A stretch of DNA of 64,000 nucleotides from an uncultured Lachnospiraceae bacterium (GCA_905209075.1 CAJLRL010000009.1:25549-89548), one strand, 5' to 3'. Shown: positions 53,840 through 63,434, numbered from the stretch's first letter. The notes: generated by a model from the letters alone, not told the origin. Numbers and translations are program-made.

Positions 53840-53914
53840 CAGAAGTTCAACCGAGACCACTGAAGAGACTATGCTTAGATGAAGCATGGATTGTTCAGTA
53901 GTTTCGGACTTCTG
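53840..53914 (+). promoter_or_regulatory. Long hairpin in the pnp leader
   Basis: A near-continuous stem: CAGAAGT/ACTTCTG at the base, CCGAGAC/GTTTCGG, ACTGAA/TTCAGT, and ATGCTT/AAGCAT at the tip, with small bulges. No T-run follows, so it is not a terminator. In E. coli, pnp is controlled by cleavage of a leader hairpin by RNase III; this one may play a like role. Confidence 0.65.
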
Positions 53915-53938
53915 TAAAAAAAGTTAAAGGAGATTAAT

Positions 53939-56032
53939 ATGTACAAAAGTTATTCAATGGAACTTGCCGGAAGAACTCTTACTGTAGATATCGGAAGAGT
54001 TGCAGCACAGGCAAATGGAGCAGTTTTTATCAAATATGGTGATACAACGGTTTTATCTACAGCAACAGCAGCTGATAAACCAAGGGATGGAGTTGATTTT
54101 TTCCCACTCAGTGTTGAATTTGAAGAAAAGATGTATTCTGTAGGCAAAATCCCGGGAGGGTTCAATAAGAGAGAAGGAAAGGCATCTGAGAATGCAATCC
54201 TTACAGATCGTGTTATCGATCGTCCTATGAGACCACTTTTCCCTAAAGATTACAGAAATGATGTTACTCTTAACAACCTTGTTATGTCAGTTGATCCTGA
54301 GTGCCGTCCTGAAATAGTTGCAATGATAGGTACAGCACTTGCTGTTCACATTTCTGATATTCCTTTTGATGGACCATGTGCTATGACACAGATGGGACTC
54401 GTGGATGGTGAGTTTATTGTAAACCCATCACAGAAGCAATGGGATGAGGGTGATCTTCAGCTTACTGTTGCATCTACAAAAGAAAAAGTTATCATGATCG
54501 AAGCTGGTGCAAATGTTGTTCCGGAAGCAAAGATGATCGAGGCTATATATAAATGCCATGATATCAATCAGACTCTTATAGAATTTATGGACAAAATACG
54601 TTCAGAGATCGGTAAACCAAAGCATGAGTATGAAAGCTGTGCAATACCTGAGCAGATGTTTGAGGATATCAAAAAAATCGTAACACCTGAGCAGATGGAG
54701 GAAGCTGTATTTACAGATGAAAAGCAGAAGCGTGAGGCTAATATTGCGGCTATTACTGAAAAATTAGAGGAAGCATTTGCTGATAATGAAGAATATCTTG
54801 CTGTACTTGGAGAGGCAATCTATCAGTATCAGAAAAAGACTGTAAGAAAGATGATATTAAAAGATCACAAACGTCCTGATGGCCGTGCGATCAACCAGAT
54901 CAGACCGCTTGCGGCAGAGGTTGATCTGATCCCAAGAGTTCATGGTTCTGCAATGTTTACCCGTGGACAGACACAGATCTGTGATGTTGTAACTCTTGCT
55001 CCTTTATCTGAAATCCAGAAAATTGACGGGCTTGACGCAAACATCACAACAAAGAGATATATGCATCACTACAATTTTCCGGCATACTCTGTAGGAGAGA
55101 CAAAAGTATCACGTGGACCGGGTCGTCGTGAGATCGGACATGGAGCATTGGCTGAGAAGGCGCTTGTTCCTGTTCTTCCAAGTGTGGAGGAGTTCCCATA
55201 CACGATCCGTGCAGTATCAGAAACTTTTGAGTCAAATGGTTCTACATCTATGGCTTCCACATGTGCATCATGTATGTCACTTATGGCAGCTGGTGTACCT
55301 ATCAAGTCTATGGTTGCAGGAATTTCATGTGGACTTGTGACAGGTGATACAGATGATGATTTCGTAGTACTTACGGATATCCAGGGTCTTGAGGATTTCT
55401 TTGGAGATATGGATTTTAAGGTAACAGGTACACATGAGGGAATTACTGCTATCCAGATGGATATCAAAATACATGGTCTTACAAGACCTATCGTAGAGGA
55501 AGCAATCGCAAGAACTCGTGAGGCTCGTTTATACATTATGGATGAGGTTATGAGCAAAGCTATTGCAGAGCCTAGAAAAGAAGTTAATGGATGGGCTCCG
55601 AAGATTGAACAGATCACTATCGATCCTTCAAAAATTGGTGATGTTGTAGGTCAGAAGGGTAAGACGATCAACGAGATCATTGACAGAACAGGCGTAAAGA
55701 TCGACATCACAGATGACGGAGCTGTTTCTGTATGTGGTACAGACAAAGAGATGATAGCCAAAGCTATCGATATGATAAGGATAATCACAACTGATTTCGA
55801 ACAGGGACAGATCTTTGAAGGAACAGTTGTAAGCATAAAAGAGTTCGGTGCTTTTATCGAGTTTGCTCCTGGAAAAGAGGGAATGGTACACATTTCCAAG
55901 ATCGCAAATGAGAGGATCAACCGTGTAGAGGATGTTCTTACACTTGGAGACAAGGTAAAGGTTGTATGTCTTGGAAAGGACAAGATGGGAAGGATAAGTT
56001 TCTCAATGAAAGATGTAAAAGAAGAGGCTTAA
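53939..56032 (+). CDS. pnp: Polynucleotide phosphorylase
   Basis: 3'-5' exoribonuclease that uses phosphate; 697 residues. Two RNase PH domains (about 10-225 and 315-545) flank a helical linker, followed by KH (IGDVVGQKGKTINEIIDRTG) and S1 (GTVVSIKEFGAFIEF) domains. AAAGGAG before ATG 53939. Full length and typical; a strong terminator follows. Confidence 0.97.
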   Translation: MYKSYSMELAGRTLTVDIGRVAAQANGAVFIKYGDTTVLSTATAADKPRDGVDFFPLSVEFEEKMYSVGKIPGGFNKREGKASENAILTDRVIDRPMRPLFPKDYRNDVTLNNLVMSVDPECRPEIVAMIGTALAVHISDIPFDGPCAMTQMGLVDGEFIVNPSQKQWDEGDLQLTVASTKEKVIMIEAGANVVPEAKMIEAIYKCHDINQTLIEFMDKIRSEIGKPKHEYESCAIPEQMFEDIKKIVTPEQMEEAVFTDEKQKREANIAAITEKLEEAFADNEEYLAVLGEAIYQYQKKTVRKMILKDHKRPDGRAINQIRPLAAEVDLIPRVHGSAMFTRGQTQICDVVTLAPLSEIQKIDGLDANITTKRYMHHYNFPAYSVGETKVSRGPGRREIGHGALAEKALVPVLPSVEEFPYTIRAVSETFESNGSTSMASTCASCMSLMAAGVPIKSMVAGISCGLVTGDTDDDFVVLTDIQGLEDFFGDMDFKVTGTHEGITAIQMDIKIHGLTRPIVEEAIARTREARLYIMDEVMSKAIAEPRKEVNGWAPKIEQITIDPSKIGDVVGQKGKTINEIIDRTGVKIDITDDGAVSVCGTDKEMIAKAIDMIRIITTDFEQGQIFEGTVVSIKEFGAFIEFAPGKEGMVHISKIANERINRVEDVLTLGDKVKVVCLGKDKMGRISFSMKDVKEEA

Positions 56033-56049
56033 TATAATAAATTGCGAAA

Positions 56050-56077
56050 GAAGACCGCACTTTGTGCGGTCTTTTTT
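56050..56077 (+). terminator. pnp terminator
   Basis: AAGACCGCAC/GTGCGGTCTT forms a ten-pair stem with a TTT loop and a six-T tail. Confidence 0.93.
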
Positions 56078-56114
56078 CATATCATATATTAATATCTAAA
56101 CTGGAAAGTAATAT

Positions 56115-56951
56115 ATGGATCAGGCAAAACAGGCAATAAATGCAGTAAAAGTATATAAAAACGGACTTAGTGGCAAAAATGTAAATATCGCAATATTAGA
56201 CACGGGTGTGTACGGACATGAACTATTAAATGATAAAATAGTCTGTTTTAATGATTATATTGGGGGAAAAACAAAAATATATGATGACAACGGGCATGGA
56301 ACACATGTGGCTGGGATAATATGTGCTGACAGGATAGGGATGGCAGAAAATGCAAGAATAGCAGTATTTAAAGTGTTGGATCAGTTTGGAATGGGAAAAA
56401 CGGGCGATTCTCTTAGGGCACTTGAATGGATAAAAAGAAATCATAAAAAATATGACATAAAAATACTTAATTTTTCCGTAGGGTACCTGCCTGATTCTAA
56501 ATTGACAGAAAAACAAAAAATACTTGATGTCATAGATGAATTGTGGGATCTTGGGATAGTTGTAGTTGCGGCGGCTGGAAATTATGGACCTGGACCATTT
56601 TCGGTCACTGTGCCCGGAATATCAAGAAAAATAATCACGGTTGGAAGTTATGATGATTTCAGGAGTGGAAGAGGACCGACAGGCTGCTGTATTGTAAAGC
56701 CTGAAGTTCTTGCGCCGGGAAGTGAGATCTTAAGTCTTTCTAATAGAAATAACGGATTTGTAAGAAAAAGCGGAACCTCAATGGCAACACCTATAGTGGC
56801 AGGAGCGGTTGCGCTTTTATTGGAGCGATATCCGAAAATGAAACCGGAGGAAGTAAAACTCCGGTTATATAATACATGTAAAAGGATTCCATCACAGAAG
56901 GATAGAAACTGGGGAATCGTGGATGTTGATAAATTGCTCGGAATAATATAA
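56115..56951 (+). CDS. Subtilisin-like serine protease without signal peptide
   Basis: S8 family protease, 278 residues. The triad is visible: Asp in IAILDTGVYGHE, His in DDNGHGTHVAGI, Ser in RKSGTSMATPIVAG, with the oxyanion Asn in AAAGNYGPGP. There is no signal peptide and no long propeptide, which matches intracellular serine proteases. It stands alone between pnp and cardiolipin synthase. The target is unknown; in Bacillus such enzymes take part in stationary-phase protein turnover. Confidence 0.92.
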   Translation: MDQAKQAINAVKVYKNGLSGKNVNIAILDTGVYGHELLNDKIVCFNDYIGGKTKIYDDNGHGTHVAGIICADRIGMAENARIAVFKVLDQFGMGKTGDSLRALEWIKRNHKKYDIKILNFSVGYLPDSKLTEKQKILDVIDELWDLGIVVVAAAGNYGPGPFSVTVPGISRKIITVGSYDDFRSGRGPTGCCIVKPEVLAPGSEILSLSNRNNGFVRKSGTSMATPIVAGAVALLLERYPKMKPEEVKLRLYNTCKRIPSQKDRNWGIVDVDKLLGII

Positions 56952-56977
56952 AATACTTATTACGAAAGGGGTGCTAT

Positions 56978-58507
56978 ATGAGAAAAGTACTTAAAAGATT
57001 GCTAAGCAAATTATTTATTGTCTCAACGATAATCATATTGCAGATGGTATGGTTTTTCTTATTATTTTATACTGCGTCAGCAGGAAGTCGTATTTTTGAT
57101 ATGATATTAAAGATTGCGGCATTTTTCCTTGCTATGTATATAGCGAACAGGCAGATGAAAACCTATATAAAATTGTCATGGATATTTCTGATATTAAGCC
57201 TCCCTATAGTAGGTATACCATGTTATTTCTTTTTTGGACGTCCTGAGCTTACGGAACGTACACAGCAAAGAATGAAAAAAATAGTCGATGCTCATGCCAC
57301 ATACAGACCGGCGAATGAAAATATTGAAAAAGAACTTCGAGAGAGTAACATTGAAGCGTACCGCCAGGCTAAACTTATACAGCAGAACCAAAACTATCCT
57401 ATATATAAAGAGGATGAGACAACATATTATTGTAATGGAGAAACGGCATACAAAGATATACTTAAAGATCTTGAGCGGGCAGAAAAATTCATATTTATGG
57501 AGTACTTTATCATAGGACCTGGAAAAATGTTTGGAAGTATGTTAGATATCTTAAAACGAAAGGTCAAAGAAGGCGTAGAGGTACGCATAATATATGATGA
57601 TTTCGGAAGTATAAATGTTACACCGGCAGGTTTTATAAAACAATTGCAGAAAGAGGGAATCAAGGTATGCAGATTTAATCCATATAAACCGGTGCTTTCT
57701 GTGATAATGAATGACAGGGATCACAGAAAAATACTTGTGGTCGACGGAAAAATAGCACATACCGGAGGATATAATATTGCTGATGAGTATATAAATGAAG
57801 TGGAACGTTTCGGATATTGGAAAGATGCCGGTATCAGAGTTACAGGTGAATGTGTCAACAGCTTTACCACTATGTTTCTTGAAATGTGGAGTTATATAAA
57901 CAGGACAGGAGAAGTTGAAAGTAAATACCTTGTTAAGAAAAACACAAATACGGATGCAAAGGGATTTGTTATGCCGTTCTGTGATTCGCCGCTTGACCAT
58001 GACAATGTTGGAGAAAATATATATGTAAGCATGATATCACGAGCAAAAAGATATATTTATATGTTTACGCCATACCTTATACTAAGTACAGAATTAAGCC
58101 ATGCGATGATAACAGCAGCACTTTCAGGTGTGGATGTAAGAATCGTTGTTCCGGCTATACCGGACAAAAAACTGATATATCTTCAGACAGAGGCAAATTT
58201 CAGACAGCTTAAGGAGGCAGGAGTGCGTATTTACAGATATACACCTGGATTCATCCATTCAAAATGTTTTGTATCGGACGATACCACAGCAATAGTTGGT
58301 ACATGCAATCTTGATTTTCGGAGCATTTACTGGAATTTTGAAGATTTTGTCTATTTATATAATAGTAAAACGGTGCTTGATGTAAAAAATGATGCCCTGA
58401 AAACATTTGAAGTATCAAAAGAGGTCACAGATGCAGAGTGCATCAACAGGCATTTTGTAGTCAGGTTTATGCAAAGCGTACTTCAGCTTTTTGCACCATT
58501 ATTATAG
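56978..58507 (+). CDS. cls: Cardiolipin synthase
   Basis: Membrane phospholipid enzyme, 509 residues. Two N-terminal transmembrane helices (about residues 12-32 and 40-80) are followed by two phospholipase D domains with HRKILVVDGKIAHTGG (first HxK-D motif) and HSKCFVSDDTTAIVGTCN (second). It joins phosphatidylglycerols to cardiolipin. GAAAGGGG before ATG 56978. Confidence 0.93.
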   Translation: MRKVLKRLLSKLFIVSTIIILQMVWFFLLFYTASAGSRIFDMILKIAAFFLAMYIANRQMKTYIKLSWIFLILSLPIVGIPCYFFFGRPELTERTQQRMKKIVDAHATYRPANENIEKELRESNIEAYRQAKLIQQNQNYPIYKEDETTYYCNGETAYKDILKDLERAEKFIFMEYFIIGPGKMFGSMLDILKRKVKEGVEVRIIYDDFGSINVTPAGFIKQLQKEGIKVCRFNPYKPVLSVIMNDRDHRKILVVDGKIAHTGGYNIADEYINEVERFGYWKDAGIRVTGECVNSFTTMFLEMWSYINRTGEVESKYLVKKNTNTDAKGFVMPFCDSPLDHDNVGENIYVSMISRAKRYIYMFTPYLILSTELSHAMITAALSGVDVRIVVPAIPDKKLIYLQTEANFRQLKEAGVRIYRYTPGFIHSKCFVSDDTTAIVGTCNLDFRSIYWNFEDFVYLYNSKTVLDVKNDALKTFEVSKEVTDAECINRHFVVRFMQSVLQLFAPLL

Positions 58508-58562
58508 TTTTTGACAAAATCATATGTTGTAATATGGATATACCATATATTGTAATTTGCTC

Positions 58563-58591
58563 TTGAAAAAATACCAATATATTGTTACAAT
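58563..58591 (+). promoter_or_regulatory. scpA promoter region with repeats
   Basis: TTGAAA, a 17-base spacer and TACAAT. ATATGTTGTAAT at 58522 and ATATATTGTAAT at 58545 lie upstream, and ATATATTGTTACAAT (58577-58591) runs through the -10 box; its ATTGT-T-ACAAT is a palindrome. They look like related binding sites. Confidence 0.6.
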
Positions 58592-58632
58592 ATGCTGGTG
58601 CAAAAATCAGTCAAAAAGTGAGGCTTTCATAT

Positions 58633-59382
58633 ATGGATATGACGATTAAACTGCAGGTCTTTGAAGGTCCTTTGGATCTGCTGTTATATTTAATCGAAAA
58701 GAATAAAGTTAATATATATGATATTCCAATAGTGGAAATAACCAGCCAGTATATGGAATATGTAGCAGAGATGAAACGCAGGGATCTTGATGTCCTTAGT
58801 GAGTTTTTAGTGATGGCAGCTACACTTATTGACATAAAATCCAAAATGCTTCTTCCGAGGACCGAAAAAGAAGAAGAGGAAGAAGAAGATCCAAGGGCAG
58901 AACTTGTACAGCAGCTTCTTGAATACAAAATGTATAAGTGTATGGCATATGAACTTAAAGATCGTCAGATGGACGCAGAAAGGATCATGTTTAAACAGCC
59001 TACGATTCCCAAAGAAGTGCTTGCCTATGAGGAACCACTTGATCTGGATGAACTGGTGTCGGATGTCACGCTTAAGAAGCTTAATGATATTTTCCAGAAT
59101 ATAATGAAAAAGCAGGCTGATAAGATAGACAAGGTGAGATCAAAATTCGGAAAGATTGAAAAGGAAGAGGTATCTTTGGAGGATAAAATGGATTATCTGA
59201 CAAATTATGCCACTACCCATAAAAATTTCAGTTTCAGGAATCTTTTGGAGTCCTCAAGTGGAAAAATAGAAGTGATAGTTACATTTCTTGCGATTCTTGA
59301 GCTTATGAAGATGGGAAGGATAAACATATCGCAGGAACATATTTTTGATGACATACTTATAGAATCAAGAATTGCTGCATAA
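58633..59382 (+). CDS. scpA: Segregation and condensation protein A
   Basis: Kleisin subunit of the SMC-ScpAB complex that organises and separates chromosomes. KLQVFEGPLDLLLYLIEKNKVNIYDIPI is the N-terminal family mark; EFLVMAATLIDIKSKMLLP follows. 249 residues from ATG 58633, which stands nine bases after GTGAGG; upstream in-frame codons lie in the promoter region. scpB follows. Confidence 0.95.
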   Translation: MDMTIKLQVFEGPLDLLLYLIEKNKVNIYDIPIVEITSQYMEYVAEMKRRDLDVLSEFLVMAATLIDIKSKMLLPRTEKEEEEEEDPRAELVQQLLEYKMYKCMAYELKDRQMDAERIMFKQPTIPKEVLAYEEPLDLDELVSDVTLKKLNDIFQNIMKKQADKIDKVRSKFGKIEKEEVSLEDKMDYLTNYATTHKNFSFRNLLESSSGKIEVIVTFLAILELMKMGRINISQEHIFDDILIESRIAA

Positions 59383-59398
59383 AAGAGGTAATACTTAT

Positions 59399-59962
59399 AT
59401 GAATTATAAAGCAATAATAGAAGCGATATTATTTACAATGGGTGAATCCGTGGAACTTGAAAAAATATCTTCTGCGATTGATCTGGACCAAAAACAGACA
59501 AAAAAAATAATAGAAGAGCTTCAAAAAGAATATGAGGATTCTGATGATATAGGAATGTCGATAATAGAGCTGGATGGTTCGTATCAGATGTGCACAAAAC
59601 CCAGGATGTATGAGTATCTGATAAAGATAGCAAAGCAGCCCAAAAAGAGAGTACTGTCAGATGTATTGCTTGAAACATTGTCTATAATCGCTTATAAACA
59701 GCCTGTTACAAAAGCTGAAATAGAAAAGATCCGGGGGGTTTCAAGCGACCATGCGGTTAATAAACTGGTTGAATATAATCTGGTAAAAGAACTTGGAAGG
59801 CTTGATGCACCGGGAAGACCGCTTCTTTTTGGGACGACAGAAGAATTTTTGCGGAGCTTTGGAGTTCAATCTGTTGATGAACTGCCGGTTTTAAGTCCGG
59901 TGCAGGTTGAAGAATTCAAGCAGGAAGCAGAAGAAGAAATGAATGTAAAACTTAATATATAA
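59399..59962 (+). CDS. scpB: Segregation and condensation protein B
   Basis: Winged-helix partner of ScpA, 187 residues. AIIEAILFTMGESVELEKIS and ETLSIIAYKQPVTKAEIEKIRGVSSDHAV are typical. Start ATG 59399 with AGAGG ten bases upstream; an earlier in-frame codon overlaps scpA. Confidence 0.95.
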   Translation: MNYKAIIEAILFTMGESVELEKISSAIDLDQKQTKKIIEELQKEYEDSDDIGMSIIELDGSYQMCTKPRMYEYLIKIAKQPKKRVLSDVLLETLSIIAYKQPVTKAEIEKIRGVSSDHAVNKLVEYNLVKELGRLDAPGRPLLFGTTEEFLRSFGVQSVDELPVLSPVQVEEFKQEAEEEMNVKLNI

Positions 59963-59967
59963 TGAGT

Positions 59968-59996
59968 TTGTGATATTGGTATAAAAATTTTATAAT
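59968..59996 (+). promoter_or_regulatory. Promoter of the D,D-carboxypeptidase gene
   Basis: TTGTGA, a 17-base spacer and TATAAT, 47 bases before the start codon. Confidence 0.6.
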
Positions 59997-60042
59997 ACGG
60001 ACATGACAAATAATCATATATTTTACCGATGGGGGTGATTAT

Positions 60043-61026
60043 ATGATTATTTTTTTGGGTAAACGGATATTGGTTTCTTTTATGACCATTGCTATTTCGA
60101 TGGCAGCCGCAACAGCAGAACCTGGGTTACATGCAAAGTCAGCTGCACTTCTGGATGCAGATAATGATGTGATAATGTACTCAAAATCTGCAAACGACAG
60201 TATGGCAAATGCAAGTACAACAAAGATACTCACATGCATAGTTGCACTTGAAAACAGTAATCTGGATGATATGGTGCGGGTGTCGGAAAAATCTGCCGGG
60301 CAGCCACAGGTAAAGCTTGGACTTGTTGAGGGTGAAAGCTATAAAATGCAGGATCTTTTATATGGAATGATGCTTGAATCGTATAACGACTGCGCATATG
60401 CCATAGCAGAGCACATAGGCGGCTCTGTGGAAGGCTTTTCAGATATGCTGAACTTAAAGGCGAATGAACTGGGATGTTATAATACATATTTTCTCACACC
60501 TAACGGACTCGATGATGAGGATGAGATAAGCTTTCACCATACAACAGCGAATGATCTTTGCAATATAATGAAATATTGTGCATGGGATTCACAAAAATCC
60601 GCAGAATTTCAGAAAATAACCCAGACAATGGAATATGGATTTACCGATAAAAACGGAAACAATATGACGTTTACAAACCATAACAAGCTTTTAACCCAGA
60701 CAGACTGTTGCGTATCCGGAAAAACAGGGTATACATCGAAAGCAGGATATTGTTATGTGGCAGCAATAGAAAAAGACGGCAAAAGGATGTGTATGGCCCT
60801 TTTGGGATGTGGATGGCCTGATAATAAAAATTACAAATGGGAAGATGCGAAAAAGCTGATAAAGTATGGAACAAGCACAAAAGAAAGCTTTTCATTTATA
60901 GAAGCAGGAAATTCTAAAGAGAATGCAGATGCAGATACAGAGGAAGTGACAACGTATGAACCTGATAAAAAAATAAGTCAGAAATTTTGTGAAACTTTTA
61001 CATTAAATATTAATAAATTTTACTGA
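60043..61026 (+). CDS. D-alanyl-D-alanine carboxypeptidase (DacF/PBP5 type)
   Basis: Low-mass penicillin-binding protein, 327 residues, that trims the last D-Ala of wall stem peptides. A signal peptide (residues 1-25) leads in; the active-site motifs are STTK (nucleophile Ser), SYN and KTG (SGKTGYTSKAG). The length is short because the C-terminal membrane-binding domain of PBP5 is absent or reduced. GGGGGTG precedes ATG 60043. It follows scpAB, as dacB does in Bacillus, which hints at a sporulation role. Confidence 0.92.
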   Translation: MIIFLGKRILVSFMTIAISMAAATAEPGLHAKSAALLDADNDVIMYSKSANDSMANASTTKILTCIVALENSNLDDMVRVSEKSAGQPQVKLGLVEGESYKMQDLLYGMMLESYNDCAYAIAEHIGGSVEGFSDMLNLKANELGCYNTYFLTPNGLDDEDEISFHHTTANDLCNIMKYCAWDSQKSAEFQKITQTMEYGFTDKNGNNMTFTNHNKLLTQTDCCVSGKTGYTSKAGYCYVAAIEKDGKRMCMALLGCGWPDNKNYKWEDAKKLIKYGTSTKESFSFIEAGNSKENADADTEEVTTYEPDKKISQKFCETFTLNINKFY

Positions 61027-61059
61027 AAAAATAAAATAGTGAAAATTTTAACAAATGAG

Positions 61060-61088
61060 TTGAAAAACTAGTAAAAATAGGCTATTAT
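61060..61088 (+). promoter_or_regulatory. Promoter of the decarboxylase cluster
   Basis: TTGAAA, a 17-base spacer and TATTAT. A CTAGT/ACTAG inverted repeat flanks the -10 box. Confidence 0.65.
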
Positions 61089-61132
61089 CATACTAGCGAA
61101 AAATTTTATTTTTTATAGATGGAGGACATAAA

Positions 61133-62569
61133 ATGAGTAGTAACAATGAAAACTTGGCAATGCAGCGTATTGCTAAGTTAGTCGACGAGAACAGTTTTAT
61201 GGAAATTGGCTCGCTTGTGACAGCTCGCAGCACAGATTTTAATCTTACTGCAGCAAAAACTCCTTCAGATGGTGTTGTAATCGGACACGGTCTGATCGAT
61301 GGAAATCTTGTATTTATTTACAGCCAGGATGCTTCTGTTTTAAACGGAACTATCGGCGAGATGCATGCAAAGAAAATAGCTTCTGTTTATGACATGGCTA
61401 TGAAAATGGGTGCACCGGTGATCGGCATGATCGATTGTGGCGGTATCAGACTTCAGGAGTCAGTAGATGCTCTTGATGGATTTGGTCTTATATATGCCAA
61501 AGAAGCAGCTGCAAGTGGAGTGATCCCACAGATCTGTGGTGTATTCGGAAATTGTGGTGGTGGACTTTCAGTTGTTCCGGCTCTTTGTGATTTCGCTTTT
61601 ATTGAAGAGTCAAAAGGAAGAATGTTTGTAAATTCACCTGATGCGATCGAAGGAAACCGTGTAGAAAAATGTGACACAGCAAATGCTTCATTCCAGAGTG
61701 AAAATAACGGATGCATTGACGGCGTTGGAACAGAGGATGATATTATCGCTGATATCAGAGCACTTGTAAGCATGCTCCCACTCAACAACGAAAGTGATGT
61801 ATATACAGATGTATGTGAGGATGATTTAAACCGCGCATGCAACAGCATGGCAGATATGAAAGCTGATCCTAGATATTTATTATCAGAACTTTCAGATGAT
61901 CATGTATTCTTTGAGACAAAGAAAGACTATGCAAAAAATATGGTGACAGGTTTCGTTAAATTAAACGGAATGACTGTCGGTGCAGTTGCAAACTGCAGCA
62001 CTGTATATGATGCAGATGGAAATAAAGCAGAGGAGTTCCCTCTTTCTCTTACAGCAAGAGGATGTAACAAGGCTGCAGAGTTCGTATCATTCTGTGATGC
62101 ATTCTCAATCCCTGTACTTACACTTACAAATGTAAACGGATTCAAAAACTGCATGTGCTCAGAAAAGAAACTTGCAAAAGCACTTGCAAAGATGACATAT
62201 GCATTCTCAAATGCAACATGTCCAAAGGTCAACCTTATTACAGGTGAAGCTTACGGAAGCGCATATGTAGCCATGAACTCTAAATCGATCGGAGCAGATA
62301 TGGTATATGCATATCCTGACGCAAAGATCGGAATGATGGATTCAAAGATTGCAGCGGAGATCATGTATCCTGACGCAGATGCAGCAGAACTTACAGAAAA
62401 AGCATCTGATTATGAGAAACTTCAGTCATCTGTTAATTCAGCAGCTGCAAGAGGTTATGTAGATCTTATAATCGAACCTGCCGATACTAGAAAATATCTT
62501 GTTGGAGCATTTGAGATGCTTTATACAAAATATGTATATACACCAGACAAGAAACATGGAACTAAATAA
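61133..62569 (+). CDS. Carboxyltransferase subunit of a biotin-dependent acyl-CoA decarboxylase
   Basis: 478 residues of the acyl-CoA carboxyltransferase fold (MmdA, GcdA, PccB family). The N- and C-domain crotonase-like halves show GAPVIGMIDCGGIRLQE, GGGLSVVPALCDFAF and GEAYGSAYVAMNSKSIGADMVYAYP. It moves a carboxyl group from an acyl-CoA (methylmalonyl-CoA or glutaconyl-CoA) to biotin. The genes that follow give an OadG-like protein, a biotin carrier and a beta subunit, so the set forms a sodium pump. The exact substrate cannot be read from the sequence. GGAGG before ATG 61133. Confidence 0.88.
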   Translation: MSSNNENLAMQRIAKLVDENSFMEIGSLVTARSTDFNLTAAKTPSDGVVIGHGLIDGNLVFIYSQDASVLNGTIGEMHAKKIASVYDMAMKMGAPVIGMIDCGGIRLQESVDALDGFGLIYAKEAAASGVIPQICGVFGNCGGGLSVVPALCDFAFIEESKGRMFVNSPDAIEGNRVEKCDTANASFQSENNGCIDGVGTEDDIIADIRALVSMLPLNNESDVYTDVCEDDLNRACNSMADMKADPRYLLSELSDDHVFFETKKDYAKNMVTGFVKLNGMTVGAVANCSTVYDADGNKAEEFPLSLTARGCNKAAEFVSFCDAFSIPVLTLTNVNGFKNCMCSEKKLAKALAKMTYAFSNATCPKVNLITGEAYGSAYVAMNSKSIGADMVYAYPDAKIGMMDSKIAAEIMYPDADAAELTEKASDYEKLQSSVNSAAARGYVDLIIEPADTRKYLVGAFEMLYTKYVYTPDKKHGTK

Positions 62570-62587
62570 TAGAAAGGCGCATTTGTT

Positions 62588-63415
62588 ATGAAAAGAAAAA
62601 TAACATATATCCTTAGCCTTTTAATGATAGTATGTATGCTTGGAGCCTGCGGATCTGATAATTCGAAAACTACATATGGCGGATATACAGAGGACGAGCT
62701 CAAAGAAGAAGCGCAGACAAGTCTTACAAATATTCAGAATTATCTTCAGATTGTGAATAGCTATGACGATTATGATGCTTACAAAGAAGACGTAGAAAAT
62801 GCTGAGGAAAAGTCCGGAAGAACAGAGGGCGAACTTGTATACAGCGTACTGGCACAGAATGGACAGACTGCTTCAATGAAAAATATTGATGCAGAACTTG
62901 CAGCCGTACCAACATGGCTTGACCTTGTTGATGAGTACGGTGACGTGGCAGATACTACAGAAGGCAAGGATTTTACAGTAACAAAGTCAGGTGGAACGCT
63001 TACAACTGACATGACACTTGAATTCGGCAAGCAGGATGTAACATTTGAGATGGTTTACGATTCTGTTAATATGGAAGTTACCAGTATCGGGCTTACTCCT
63101 GTACAGACTATGGGACAGAAACTTGCTAAGGCCGGACAGAATACAGCTATTTCAATGAGTATTGTGTTCTGTGTATTGATACTTATCTCACTCATTATTT
63201 ACTGCTTTAAATTTATTGCACTTATTGGAAATAAAGAAAAGAAGGCAGAATCTGTAAAGAGCGAAGAAAAGAAAGAAACAGCAACTGTTGCAGCAGCACC
63301 TGCAGAGAATCTTACGGATGACACAGAACTTGTTGCTGTTATCTCAGCAGCGATCGCTGCAAGCGAAGGCACTACAACAGAAGGTTTTGTAGTCCGTTCA
63401 ATCAATAGAAGATAA
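62588..63415 (+). CDS. OadG-like subunit fused to an N-terminal lipoprotein domain
   Basis: 275 residues. A lipoprotein signal with lipobox LGAC (Cys21) is followed by a 160-residue outer domain with a beta-rich part (GKDFTVTKSGGTLTTDMTLEFG). A transmembrane helix lies at about residues 182-212, then a charged Lys/Glu/Ala linker and the C-terminal ELVAVISAAIAAS and VVRSINRR typical of OadG/MmdD gamma or delta subunits. Those subunits usually have about 80-140 residues, so the outer domain is an addition. It lies inside the decarboxylase operon. Confidence 0.83.
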   Translation: MKRKITYILSLLMIVCMLGACGSDNSKTTYGGYTEDELKEEAQTSLTNIQNYLQIVNSYDDYDAYKEDVENAEEKSGRTEGELVYSVLAQNGQTASMKNIDAELAAVPTWLDLVDEYGDVADTTEGKDFTVTKSGGTLTTDMTLEFGKQDVTFEMVYDSVNMEVTSIGLTPVQTMGQKLAKAGQNTAISMSIVFCVLILISLIIYCFKFIALIGNKEKKAESVKSEEKKETATVAAAPAENLTDDTELVAVISAAIAASEGTTTEGFVVRSINRR

Positions 63416-63434
63416 TTTTAGGAGGAAATTTTAA

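Noticed and set aside
59974..60012. A sporulation sigma-F/G-like promoter before the D,D-carboxypeptidase gene
   Set aside because: The GTATA and GGACATGAC parts match only in part, while a vegetative promoter with good spacing covers the same bases.
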